From positions 1-31,564 of the forward strand of contig NZ_CANCLE010000026.1 of NCBI RefSeq assembly GCF_947378715.1: DNA of 31,564 nt. The letters are read 5' to 3'. Origin of the DNA: Phenylobacterium aquaticum. GTDB lineage: Bacteria > Pseudomonadota > Alphaproteobacteria > Caulobacterales > Caulobacteraceae. This document shows positions 24,141 to 31,564 of the stretch, piece by piece. The notes beneath the pieces are model-generated. The model ran no database searches. It saw nothing but the letters and a program-made list of their open reading frames with translations, and was not told the DNA's origin. The position numbers and the translations under genes were made by a program. Each line of letters opens with the position of its first letter. Positions within the stretch are counted from its first letter, which is position 1.

Positions 24141-24626
24141 TTGCCATCCTTCGCGGACGGCGGATTATGGGGCCCTCGGTCGGACTGGGGGCCCTTCGTC
24201 GTGCATGCGCTGGCCACACAGGTCTGGGCCTTAGCCCTGGTGGCGATCTCGGGCCTTGCGCTCTGGCGCGGCGGACGGCCGGAGCGGATCTTCGCCCTGA
24301 TCAATCTGGTGGCCTGGCTGGCGACGGTGCTGCTGGTGAACCGGCGAGATCTGGGCGATCCGCAATGGGGCATGTTCGCGGTCGACACCCTGATGCTGGC
24401 GGCCATGCTCTGGCTCAGCCTGACCACCCAGCGGTTCTGGATCCTGCCGGCCACGGCGTTCCAGCTGCTGACCGTGGTGACCCATCTGGCGATCATGGTC
24501 GATCACGGAGTGCGGATTCGCGCCTATCTCGCCGGCCTGGCGATCTGGAGCTGGCTGGTCCTGGGCTGCCTGGGGGCGGCGGTCCTGGCCCGGGCGCGGG
24601 CCGGCCGTGATCCCGCCGCGACTTGA
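24141..24626 (+). CDS. Small four-helix membrane protein of unknown function
   Basis: A 161-residue frame with four hydrophobic segments: VVHALATQVWALALVAISGLALW, IFALINLVAWLATVLLV, GMFAVDTLMLAAMLWLSL, and YLAGLAIWSWLVLGCLGAAVLA, plus a weaker one around ILPATAFQLLTVVTHLAIMV. No family recognised. The start is uncertain: the frame opens with TTG at 24141 and lacks a clear ribosome-binding site, and a GTG at 24201 would begin just before the first helix. Its stop lies inside the FixK-like box upstream of the SDR gene. It follows the helical-protein gene at 11 bp, so the two may be co-transcribed. Confidence 0.66.
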   Translation: MPSFADGGLWGPRSDWGPFVVHALATQVWALALVAISGLALWRGGRPERIFALINLVAWLATVLLVNRRDLGDPQWGMFAVDTLMLAAMLWLSLTTQRFWILPATAFQLLTVVTHLAIMVDHGVRIRAYLAGLAIWSWLVLGCLGAAVLARARAGRDPAAT

Positions 24627-24636
24627 TCTGGTTCAA
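24623..24636 (+). promoter_or_regulatory. FixK/FNR-type binding site (anaerobox) upstream of the SDR-lipoprotein pair
   Basis: TTGATCTGGTTCAA fits the FixK2 pattern TTGA-N6-TCAA exactly, and matches the FNR consensus TTGAT-N4-ATCAA in 9 of 10 arm positions. It lies 76-89 bp upstream of the SDR ATG, a usual distance for activation. It overlaps the stop codon of the upstream membrane-protein gene. The site is read directly; binding by a CRP/FNR-family regulator under low oxygen is inference. Confidence 0.5.
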
Positions 24637-24711
24637 GGCGCGATCCGCCGGCTGTCCCCAATCTGCGCTCAACGACCGGCGAGACGGCCGGCAGGTGAAG
24701 GGAACCCAGCC

Positions 24712-25491
24712 ATGGGCGAGCGAAACGATCTGGCGGGCAAGGCGGCCCTGGTGACCGGCGCGGCCGGGGCGATCGGGGCGGCGACGGTCAAGCTCATGCT
24801 GGAGCGGGGCGCCTCGGTGGTGGCCGTCGACCGGCCCGGGGTCTCCTTCAAGCCGCTGATCGAGGCCTGTGGCGAGGCGGCCAGCCTGGTGACCTTGGAG
24901 GCCGATGTCACCGACGAGGCCCAGGTGGCCGACTATGTCGACCTGGCCCGCAAATCCTTTGGCCGCATAGACATCTTCTTCAACAACGCCGGGATCGAGG
25001 GGGTGGTGAGGACTGTTCCCGACTATCCGCTCGAGGATTTCCAACGGGTGCTGGCGGTCAATGTGGTGGGGGTGTTCCTGGGCATGAAGCACGTGATCCC
25101 GGTCATGGTTCCCCAGGGCGGCGGGGCGATCATCAACATGTCCAGCGTGGCCGGCCTGGTCGGCTCGCCGGGCCTGTCGGCCTATGTCGCCTCCAAACAC
25201 GCCGTGATCGGCCTGACCCGCTCGGCGGCGGCGGAATGGGCGTCGCACCGGGTGCGGATCAACACTGTCAATCCAGGGCCGATCGAGAGCCGGATGATGC
25301 GCTCCATCGAGAGCGGCGTGGCCCCGGCCGGCCCCCAGAAGGCCCATGACCAATTCGCCCAGACCATTCCCGCCGGACGGTATGGGACCCCGGAAGAGGT
25401 GGCCCGGCTGGTGGCCTTCCTGGGCTCGGACGACGCGGCCTATCTCAATGGCTCGGTCTATGCGGTCGACGGTGGGATGCACGCAGTGTGA
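24712..25491 (+). CDS. Short-chain dehydrogenase/reductase (classical SDR)
   Basis: A 259-residue NAD(P)-dependent oxidoreductase. It has the TGAAGAIG cofactor loop at about residues 16-23 and D at the end of the second strand (VAVDRP), which favours NAD. It also has NNAG near 91-94, catalytic Ser in INMSSVAG, Y158 and K162 in AYVASKHAV, and the C-terminal YAVDGGM. The ATG at 24712 follows GAAGGGA; the open frame before it has no family similarity. A FixK-like box lies 76 bp upstream. The stop overlaps the ATG of the lipoprotein gene by one base (TGATG), so the two are probably translated together. The substrate cannot be told from sequence. Confidence 0.88.
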   Translation: MGERNDLAGKAALVTGAAGAIGAATVKLMLERGASVVAVDRPGVSFKPLIEACGEAASLVTLEADVTDEAQVADYVDLARKSFGRIDIFFNNAGIEGVVRTVPDYPLEDFQRVLAVNVVGVFLGMKHVIPVMVPQGGGAIINMSSVAGLVGSPGLSAYVASKHAVIGLTRSAAAEWASHRVRINTVNPGPIESRMMRSIESGVAPAGPQKAHDQFAQTIPAGRYGTPEEVARLVAFLGSDDAAYLNGSVYAVDGGMHAV

Positions 25492-26021
25492 TGTCCAGGC
25501 CCCTCGCCTCCGCCGTTCTGCTGGCCCCTGTCCTCGCCCTGGTCCTGGCGGGTTGCGCCACGACGCCGGCCGCCAGGCCGGGTCCGGCTCGCGCCGCCGG
25601 GCCGGACAGCGGCCCGATCGATCAGGCCTTCACCCAGCCGCTGCGGGATCTCAGCCTGATGCGGGTCGATCCGTCGCCCGCCCTGATGGCCGCCCGCGCC
25701 GCGCCCTACGCCACGCCGGAGCCGGCCAGCTGCGCGGCCCTGGCGCCCCGGATCGCCGAACTCGACCGGGTGCTGGGCCAGGATGTCGACAGCCCGGACG
25801 CCTTTAATTCCCTCAACAACATGGCCGGCGCCCTGGTCAGCGGGGCGATCCGCGACGCGGTGGGCCTGCCCTTCCGGGGCGTGCTGCGGCGGCTGTCGGG
25901 CGCCGAGGTCCGGGATCGTGAGTTGCGGGCCTATGTCCTGGCCGGGATCGTGCGGCGGGCTTATCTGAAGGGCGTGGCCCAGGCCCACGATTGCCCGGCT
26001 GTGGCGCCCGCTGACGGATGA
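25491..26021 (+). CDS. Putative lipoprotein of unknown function
   Basis: A 176-residue protein with a lipoprotein signal peptide: MSRPLASAVLLAPVLALVLAGCATT, where LAGC is the lipobox and Cys would be lipidated after signal peptidase II cleavage. A Pro/Ala/Arg-rich spacer follows, then a predicted mostly helical domain with two further cysteines (ASCAALAPR and AHDCPA) that could pair in the periplasm. No family recognised. It starts one base inside the SDR stop codon (TGATG), which suggests coupling, although a lipoprotein and an SDR have no obvious shared role. Its 3' end faces comM across 30 bp. Confidence 0.8.
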   Translation: MSRPLASAVLLAPVLALVLAGCATTPAARPGPARAAGPDSGPIDQAFTQPLRDLSLMRVDPSPALMAARAAPYATPEPASCAALAPRIAELDRVLGQDVDSPDAFNSLNNMAGALVSGAIRDAVGLPFRGVLRRLSGAEVRDRELRAYVLAGIVRRAYLKGVAQAHDCPAVAPADG

Positions 26022-26051
26022 TTGGCCCTGGGTCTGGTGATGGCGAACGCC

Positions 26052-27584
26052 CTAGGCTGATATGCCCGCCATGGTCCCGACCCGCCTGTAGATCAGGGCC
26101 TCAGCCACATGGGGGCGGCGCACGCCGCCTGAGCCCTCCAGGTCGGCGATGGTGCGGGCCAGGCGGAGCGTCCGGGTCCAGCCGCGCGCGGTCAGGCCGC
26201 CGGCTTCGGCGGCCCGGGCCAGCAGGGCGCGGGCCTGGGGGTCGAGATCGGCGATGGTCTCCAGCCAGTCGCCCTCGGCCTGGGCGTTGAGCGGCGCGGC
26301 GCGGGCGTCATCCGCCGCGCGGGCCCGGCTCGCCTGCAGCTCGCGGGCGGCGGCGACCCTGAGCGCCGCCTCCGCCGTGCCCTCGGCCGGGGCGGGCAGG
26401 GACAGATCGGCGGCCGTGACCGGCGGAACTTCGATCTGCAGGTCGATGCGGTCCATGAAGGGGCCCGAGACCTTGGCCTGATAGTCGACCTGACAGCGGG
26501 GCGCCCGGCCGCAATGGCCGCGCCCGGCCCCGCCATGGCCGCACTTGCAGGGGTTCTCGGCGGCGATCAGCTGGAAGCGCGCCGGATAGCGCACATGGGC
26601 GTTGGCCCGGGCGACGGTGACCTCGCCGGTCTCCAGCGGCTGGCGCAGGCTGTCCAGGGCCTGGGCGCTGAATTCCGGCAGTTCGTCGAGGAACAGCACG
26701 CCGTTGTGGGCCAGGGACACTTCGCCCGGCTTGATGCGGACCCCGCCGCCGGTCAGGGCCGCCATGGTCGCTGAATGGTGCGGGGTGCGGAACGGCCGGG
26801 CCCGGGTCAGCTCGCCCTTGGCGATCAGCCCGGCCACCGAATGCACCATGGAGGTTTCCAGCAGCTCGCTCGCCGACAGGGGCGGCAACAAGCCGGGCAG
26901 GCGCGCGGCCATCATCGACTTGCCGGAGCCCGGCGGACCGATGAACAGCAGATTGTGGCCGCCGGCGGCGGCGATTTCCAGGGCGCGCTTGGCGTTCTCC
27001 TGGCCCTTGACGTCCTTGAGGTCCGGGACCGCCCGGCCCTCGACCAGGGGCCCAGGCCTGGGTGGGGACATCAACTGCTGGCCGCGGAAGTGATTGACCA
27101 GGGCGATCAGGGACGGGGCGGCCAGGACCCGGGTTTCGCCGGCCCAGGCGGCCTCGGGCCCGCAGGCCTCCGGGCAGATCAGTCCCAGGCCCATGGCCCC
27201 GGCGGCGACGGCGGCGGGCAGGGCGCCGGCGGCCTGGACCACCCGGCCGTCGAGGGACAGCTCGCCCATGGCCGCCCAGTCGCGGAGCGCGTCTGGCGGA
27301 ATGATCCCCATGGCGGCCATCACCGCCAGCGCGATGGGCAGGTCATAGTGGCTGCCTTCCTTGGGCAGGTCGGCGGGCGCCAGGTTGCAGATGATCCGCT
27401 TGGCCGGCAAGGCGAGGCCCAAGCCCGCGAAGGCGGCGCGGACCCGCTCGCGGCTCTCGCCCACCGCCTTGTCGCCGAGGCCGACGATGATGAAGAGCTT
27501 CTCACCCCCGGTGAACTGCACCTCGACGTCAACGCGGCGCGCCTCGACCCCCTGGAAGGCGACAGTCACAACGTGTGCGGCCAT
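26052..27584 (-). CDS. comM: YifB/ComM-type AAA+ helicase (Mg-chelatase-like)
   Basis: A 510-residue AAA+ ATPase of the ComM family, which in naturally transformable bacteria drives branch migration during integration of donor DNA; many non-competent bacteria also keep it. The N-terminal Lon-like fold carries VEVQFTGGEKLFIIVGLGDKAVGESRERV. The central ATPase has GPPGSGKS (Walker A, about residues 216-223), GVLFLDELPEF (Walker B) and ENPCKCGHGG...HCGRAPRC, the family's cysteine cluster. The C-terminal domain includes LTARGWTRTLRLARTIADLEG. The ATG at 27584 is the family start; the TTG-initiated extension upstream is not conserved-looking. A perfect SOS box lies 68-82 bp upstream. It follows gshB with a 137-bp promoter-containing gap. 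Confidence 0.94.
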   Translation of the reverse strand: MAAHVVTVAFQGVEARRVDVEVQFTGGEKLFIIVGLGDKAVGESRERVRAAFAGLGLALPAKRIICNLAPADLPKEGSHYDLPIALAVMAAMGIIPPDALRDWAAMGELSLDGRVVQAAGALPAAVAAGAMGLGLICPEACGPEAAWAGETRVLAAPSLIALVNHFRGQQLMSPPRPGPLVEGRAVPDLKDVKGQENAKRALEIAAAGGHNLLFIGPPGSGKSMMAARLPGLLPPLSASELLETSMVHSVAGLIAKGELTRARPFRTPHHSATMAALTGGGVRIKPGEVSLAHNGVLFLDELPEFSAQALDSLRQPLETGEVTVARANAHVRYPARFQLIAAENPCKCGHGGAGRGHCGRAPRCQVDYQAKVSGPFMDRIDLQIEVPPVTAADLSLPAPAEGTAEAALRVAAARELQASRARAADDARAAPLNAQAEGDWLETIADLDPQARALLARAAEAGGLTARGWTRTLRLARTIADLEGSGGVRRPHVAEALIYRRVGTMAGISA

Positions 27585-27651
27585 GGATATAGAGCCCCAA
27601 TTTGGGTACAACTTTATCCACAACCCCAGCACGCATTCTGGGCCGGATCAA

Positions 27652-27666
27652 GAACAAATATAGAAC
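27652..27666 (-). promoter_or_regulatory. LexA-binding SOS box upstream of comM
   Basis: On the - strand the sequence is GTTCTATATTTGTTC, a perfect match to the alphaproteobacterial SOS box GTTC-N7-GTTC, with an AT-only spacer. It lies 68-82 bp before the comM ATG, within the AT-rich promoter region. The only other adjacent gene, gshB, ends here, so comM is the natural target. Repression by LexA is inferred. Confidence 0.75.
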
Positions 27667-27721
27667 TTTTGTGGAAGATGAGGCGTTTCCGTGACCTAGG
27701 GCCGCCTCTTCACAAGCAAGT

Positions 27722-28669
<948 letters not shown>

Positions 28670-28747
28670 GGGCTTTTCCTCGAACGGCGACAGGCGGCCC
28701 CTGAGATAGGCCGCGCGCCGGCCCAAGGCCAGGGGCCCGACGCGCTT

Positions 28748-29563
28748 TCAGTTCAGCTTCATCCGCATCCGCTCCCGCGCAGCCCGGGCGGCCAGGGTCG
28801 CGCCGCCGTCCAGGGCCGAGGCGCGGGTCAGGGCCTGGAGCGCGCCGGCCAGGGCGCCCTGGCCCTCGCGGGCGGCGGCGACATCCAGCCAGGGGCGGTG
28901 GTCGGCGGGGTCGATCAGGGCGCGGCGCAGGGCGGCGCGCTCGGCCCGGGGAAAGTCGCGGGCGGCGCTCGCCCGGGCGAAAATGTTGTTCTGCAGCCGA
29001 ATCAGCACCGCCCGATCGGGGGCGGGGGCCATCAGTCGGTCCAGGCGGTCCGCCACGTTCGGGGTCAGGCCGGCATGCAGGGCGCGGCGGGTCAGCTCCG
29101 AGGGCAGCACCACCCGCCCCTCGCTGAACGGGTCCAGCGCCATGGGCCCTTCCAGGGTCTCGACCCGCAGCAGGAAGTGGCCCGGAAAGTCGACGCCCTG
29201 GACCGTCAGGTGGCACTTGCGGGCGATGTGCAGATAATAGACCCCGAGCGCCACGGGCAGGCCCTTGCGCCGCTCGGCCACCGCCAGGATGTCGGCGTTG
29301 TCGGGATGCTCGTAGGTCAGGAGATCGCCGGTCAGCCGCAGGTCCCCGGCCAGGGTCTCGGCCAGGGCCTCCTCCGGGCTTTCCCGGGTCAGGCGCTCGG
29401 TCAGCCGCGCCACGCCGGTTTCGGCCAGGGCCCAGGCCGCCTGGGGGTCGCGGGCCGGATCCTCGTGGATGGCGCAGGCGATGGCCGCTTCCAGCAGGGG
29501 GAAATCCTCGTCACCGCCCTGGCCGGCCTGGATCAGGATCTGCTCTGCGTCGTCCCGGGTCAT
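28748..29563 (-). CDS. SirB1-family transglutaminase-like protein with TPR-like tail
   Basis: A 271-residue protein of the SirB1/YchA type. The core is about residues 85-150: YEHPDNADILAVAERRKGLPVALGVYYLHIARKCHLTVQGVDFPGHFLLRVE, then ALDPFSEG. The histidine (PGHF) and aspartate (LDPF) of a transglutaminase-like triad remain. The usual nucleophile position is not a cysteine (KGLPVALG), as in other SirB1 proteins, so peptidase activity is unlikely. The C terminus (about 195-265) reads like TPR-type helices (RLQNNIFARASAARDFPRAERAALRRALIDPADHRPWLDVAAAREGQG). Its ATG overlaps the yraN stop (ATGA), so coupling is likely. Function is not established. Confidence 0.85.
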   Translation of the reverse strand: MTRDDAEQILIQAGQGGDEDFPLLEAAIACAIHEDPARDPQAAWALAETGVARLTERLTRESPEEALAETLAGDLRLTGDLLTYEHPDNADILAVAERRKGLPVALGVYYLHIARKCHLTVQGVDFPGHFLLRVETLEGPMALDPFSEGRVVLPSELTRRALHAGLTPNVADRLDRLMAPAPDRAVLIRLQNNIFARASAARDFPRAERAALRRALIDPADHRPWLDVAAAREGQGALAGALQALTRASALDGGATLAARAARERMRMKLN

Positions 29564-30000
29564 GGGGCGTAGCCGTCCTGGGCGCCGTCGGCCCAGGCGT
29601 CGGGATGGTGGCGGGGCCAGCGGCCGGGGGCCAGGGCGACCAGGTCCAGCCGCACGGTGGCGTCGGCCAGGGCGGGACGGCGGGCGGCGAGGTTGCGTCC
29701 GGCGCGGCGCAGGCGCTCGCGCTGGTCATGGCCCACGGCCTCCAGAGCCTGCGCCAGGGTCGTGCGCTGCTTGACCTCGACCACGGCCAGCACCTTGCCC
29801 TTCTGGGCCAGGAGATCGATCTCGGCCTGAGGGGTCTTCAGCCGGAAGCCCAGGATGCGATAGCCCTTGGCCATCAGCCACAGGGCGGCCCAGACCTCGG
29901 CGCGGCGACCGCTCAACCGGGCCGCGGCGCCCCGGACCACCCGGGCGGCGGCGCGCTCTGCGTCCCGGGCGCTGCGGGACGGGGGCCTGGCGGGGTTCAC
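29560..30000 (-). CDS. yraN: YraN/UPF0102 endonuclease-like protein
   Basis: A 146-residue protein with the restriction-endonuclease-like fold of UPF0102. The family signature runs from about residue 32: RRAEVWAALWLMAKGYRILGFRLKTPQAEIDLLAQKGKVLAVVEVKQR, where E (RRAE), ID (AEID) and E-x-K (VEVKQR) form the presumed metal-binding site. The N-terminal 30 residues are Arg/Ala-rich. It starts with GTG at 30000, overlapping the rsmI stop as GTGA, and its own stop overlaps the next gene as ATGA. Placement next to rsmI is conserved in many bacteria. The role is not established; nuclease activity is inferred from fold. Confidence 0.9.
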   Translation of the reverse strand: MNPARPPSRSARDAERAAARVVRGAAARLSGRRAEVWAALWLMAKGYRILGFRLKTPQAEIDLLAQKGKVLAVVEVKQRTTLAQALEAVGHDQRERLRRAGRNLAARRPALADATVRLDLVALAPGRWPRHHPDAWADGAQDGYAP

Positions 30001-30869
30001 CCCTTGGCCTCCTTCAGCTCCATGGCCCGGCGATAGAGTTCGCGGCGGGGCAGGCCCAGGGCCTTGGCCACCTCGCTGGCGGCCTCGGCGGGCCTCAGGC
30101 GGGTGAGGGCGTCGCTCAGCGCCCGGTCGGCGTCGGCGGCGGTGGCGGCTTCCTCGCGGCCCGGCCCGACCACGATGACGAACTCGCCCTTGGGCGCGAC
30201 CATGCGCGGATCGGCGGCCAGGACATCCAGGGGCCCCCGGGTCACGGTCTCATAGAGCTTGGTCAGTTCGCGGCAGACGGCGGCCTCGCGGGCCCCGAAC
30301 ACGGCGGCCATGTCGGCCAGGCTGTCGGCCACCCGGCTGCCGCCCTCGAAGAACACCAGGGTGGCGCGCAGGCCGGCCAACTCCTCGAAGAAGGCCTTGC
30401 GAGCCACGGACCTGGGCGGCGGGAAGCCGGCGAACAGGAAGCGATCGGTGGGCAGGCCGGCGACGGTCAGCCCCGCCAGCAGAGCCGAGGCCCCGGGGAT
30501 CGGGAACACCGACGAATTCTGAGCGATGGCCTGCAGGGCCAGGCGATAGCCGGGATCGGAGACCAGGGGCGTGCCGGCGTCGGAGACCAGGGCGACCCGG
30601 GCGCCCTCGGCCAGCCTGGCCAGCACCTTGGGCGCGGTGCGCTCGGCCGAGTGCTCATCATAGCGTTCGAGCTTCTTGGACAGGCTGAAGGCGGCGAGCA
30701 GCTTGCCGGCCACGCGGGTGTCCTCGGCCAGCACCAGGTCGGCGGCGGAGAGCACGTCGAGCGCCCGCAGGGTGATGTCGCGGAGATTGCCGATCGGCGT
30801 CGCCACCAGATAGAGGCCCGGCGCGAGCGGCGCGTCAGAAAGAGCCGGCGGCGGCGGGTGGCGAGACAT
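29997..30869 (-). CDS. rsmI: 16S rRNA (cytidine-2'-O) methyltransferase RsmI
   Basis: A 290-residue SAM-dependent enzyme that 2'-O-methylates C1402 in the 16S rRNA decoding centre. Family motifs in order: LYLVATPIGNLRDITLRALDVLSAADLVLAEDTR near the start, LERYDEHSAE, ARVALVSDAGTPLVSDPGYRL, PIPGASALLAGLTVAGLPTDRFLFAGFPP, and CRELTKLYETVTRGPL, with GEFVIVVGP later. The ATG at 30869 gives the usual short N terminus; an upstream in-frame start at 30905 would overlap the spacer to hemW. The ribosome-binding site is weak. It lies 51 bp after hemW and is coupled to yraN by GTGA. Confidence 0.95.
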   Translation of the reverse strand: MSRHPPPPALSDAPLAPGLYLVATPIGNLRDITLRALDVLSAADLVLAEDTRVAGKLLAAFSLSKKLERYDEHSAERTAPKVLARLAEGARVALVSDAGTPLVSDPGYRLALQAIAQNSSVFPIPGASALLAGLTVAGLPTDRFLFAGFPPPRSVARKAFFEELAGLRATLVFFEGGSRVADSLADMAAVFGAREAAVCRELTKLYETVTRGPLDVLAADPRMVAPKGEFVIVVGPGREEAATAADADRALSDALTRLRPAEAASEVAKALGLPRRELYRRAMELKEAKG

Positions 30870-30920
30870 GGCCGCAGGCTTCGCCGGTTCGCAGCCCGAA
30901 CGCAAGCTTGGCCTCGGCGC

Positions 30921-31564
30921 TCAGCCCTGCTCGGCGAGGGCCAGGCGCATGGTCAGGGCGTCCAGCACCAGGCGACCGGCCCGGGTGGCGCGCAGTCGAA
31001 GGCCGTCCTCCGCCACCAGTCCCTGGCGGGTGAGGGCTGCGACCTCCGGGTGGTCGGGGGTGAGGCCCAGCGCCTCCAGCTGGGCATAGGCGACGCCGTC
31101 ATCGATCCTCAGGCCGGCCAGCAGCCGCTCCTCGGCGGCCTCGAGCTCGGACAGGGCCTCGCTGGTGGCGAAGCCCCGGCCGGTCTGGGCGACGCGGGCG
31201 ACATAGTCGGCGGGGCGGGCGGCGGCGTGGGTGGCGTGACGGACGCCGCCCCGGGTCAGGCGGCCATGGGCGCCGGGGCCCGCGCCCACATAGTCCAGCC
31301 CCTGCCAATAGACGAGATTGTGCCGCGAGCGCGCCGCTTCGCCCCTGGCATGGTTGGAGACCTCATAGGCATCGAAGCCTGCGGCCTCGAGCACCGCCTG
31401 GGTGGTCTCGAACAGGACGGCGGCCAGGTCCTCGCCGGGCGGGACCAGGGTTCCGCGTCGCACGGCGCGGTCGAAGGCGGTGCCCGCCTCGATGGTCAGC
31501 TGGTAGGGCGAGATGTGCTCGGCCCCCAGGTCGACAGCCTCGGCGAGTTCGGCGGCCCAGGCCC
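30921..31564 (-). CDS. hemW: HemW, radical-SAM heme chaperone (coproporphyrinogen oxidase-like), C-terminal part; 5' end outside window
   Basis: About 214 C-terminal residues are visible; the start and the radical-SAM cysteine cluster lie beyond the right edge. Recognisable blocks are EHISPYQLTIEAGTAF, YEVSNHARGEAARSRHNLVYWQGLDYVGAGPGAHGR, and a winged-helix-like C terminus (LTRQGLVAEDGLRLRATRAGRLVLDALTMRLA). The RHNLxYW and GPGAHGR motifs separate HemW/HemN-like proteins from other radical-SAM enzymes, and HemW is a heme-binding protein rather than a true HemN. It is upstream of rsmI on the same strand with a 51-bp gap, the common alphaproteobacterial neighbour order being rdgB-hemW-rsmI. 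Confidence 0.93.
   Translation of the reverse strand, partial: AWAAELAEAVDLGAEHISPYQLTIEAGTAFDRAVRRGTLVPPGEDLAAVLFETTQAVLEAAGFDAYEVSNHARGEAARSRHNLVYWQGLDYVGAGPGAHGRLTRGGVRHATHAAARPADYVARVAQTGRGFATSEALSELEAAEERLLAGLRIDDGVAYAQLEALGLTPDHPEVAALTRQGLVAEDGLRLRATRAGRLVLDALTMRLALAEQG

Overview
The window is GC-rich, densely packed chromosomal DNA with a strong G/C bias at third codon positions. It most resembles a member of the Caulobacteraceae (Caulobacter/Phenylobacterium type). Supporting points are a ~1,625-residue NAD-glutamate dehydrogenase (GdhZ type), a hybrid kinase with the domain layout and c-di-GMP-contact residues of Caulobacter ShkA, an alphaproteobacterial SOS box (GTTC-N7-GTTC) and a FixK/FNR-type box. 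Family assignments come from reading the translations, not from a database search. I saw no rRNA, tRNA, CRISPR array, insertion sequence or prophage. No intergenic stretch exceeds 300 bp.

Layout. 1-6207 (- strand): gdhZ, running off the left edge, preceded by a 212-bp leader with four stem-loops, and upstream of it an AI-2E-family membrane permease. 6450-7955 (+): a HerA/YjgR-type ATPase. 7960-11543 (-): a three-PAS hybrid histidine kinase and an HSD10-type 3-hydroxyacyl-CoA dehydrogenase. 11607-13767: a DUF1232 protein (+), a BLUF blue-light sensor (-) and an exported serine beta-lactamase-like hydrolase (+). 13730-16638 (-): an EamA permease coupled to an SDR, and a zinc-free MDR quinone oxidoreductase. 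16807-19349 (+): rlmN, a DUF350 membrane protein and a membrane-anchored trypsin-like protein. 19346-22670 (-): an XRE regulator, a ShkA-like kinase and an AmpG-like permease, closely spaced.

22785-26021 (+) is the least conventional part. It holds a LuxR-type HTH protein with a C-terminal membrane helix whose linker region carries a second, better-supported ORF in another frame. Next come a 205-bp leader with three stem-loops sharing the same base pairs and a nine-codon mini-ORF, two unrecognised small genes, and an SDR-lipoprotein pair behind a FixK-like box.

26052-31564 (-) is a housekeeping block: hemW (cut by the right edge), rsmI, yraN, a SirB1-like gene, gshB, then comM with its own SOS box. 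Several neighbours overlap by ATGA/GTGA, so translational coupling is likely. Most-interesting items: the nested ORF at 23080-23460, the structured leaders at 4884-5039 and 23598-23756, the ShkA-like pseudo-receiver, and the SOS and FixK boxes.
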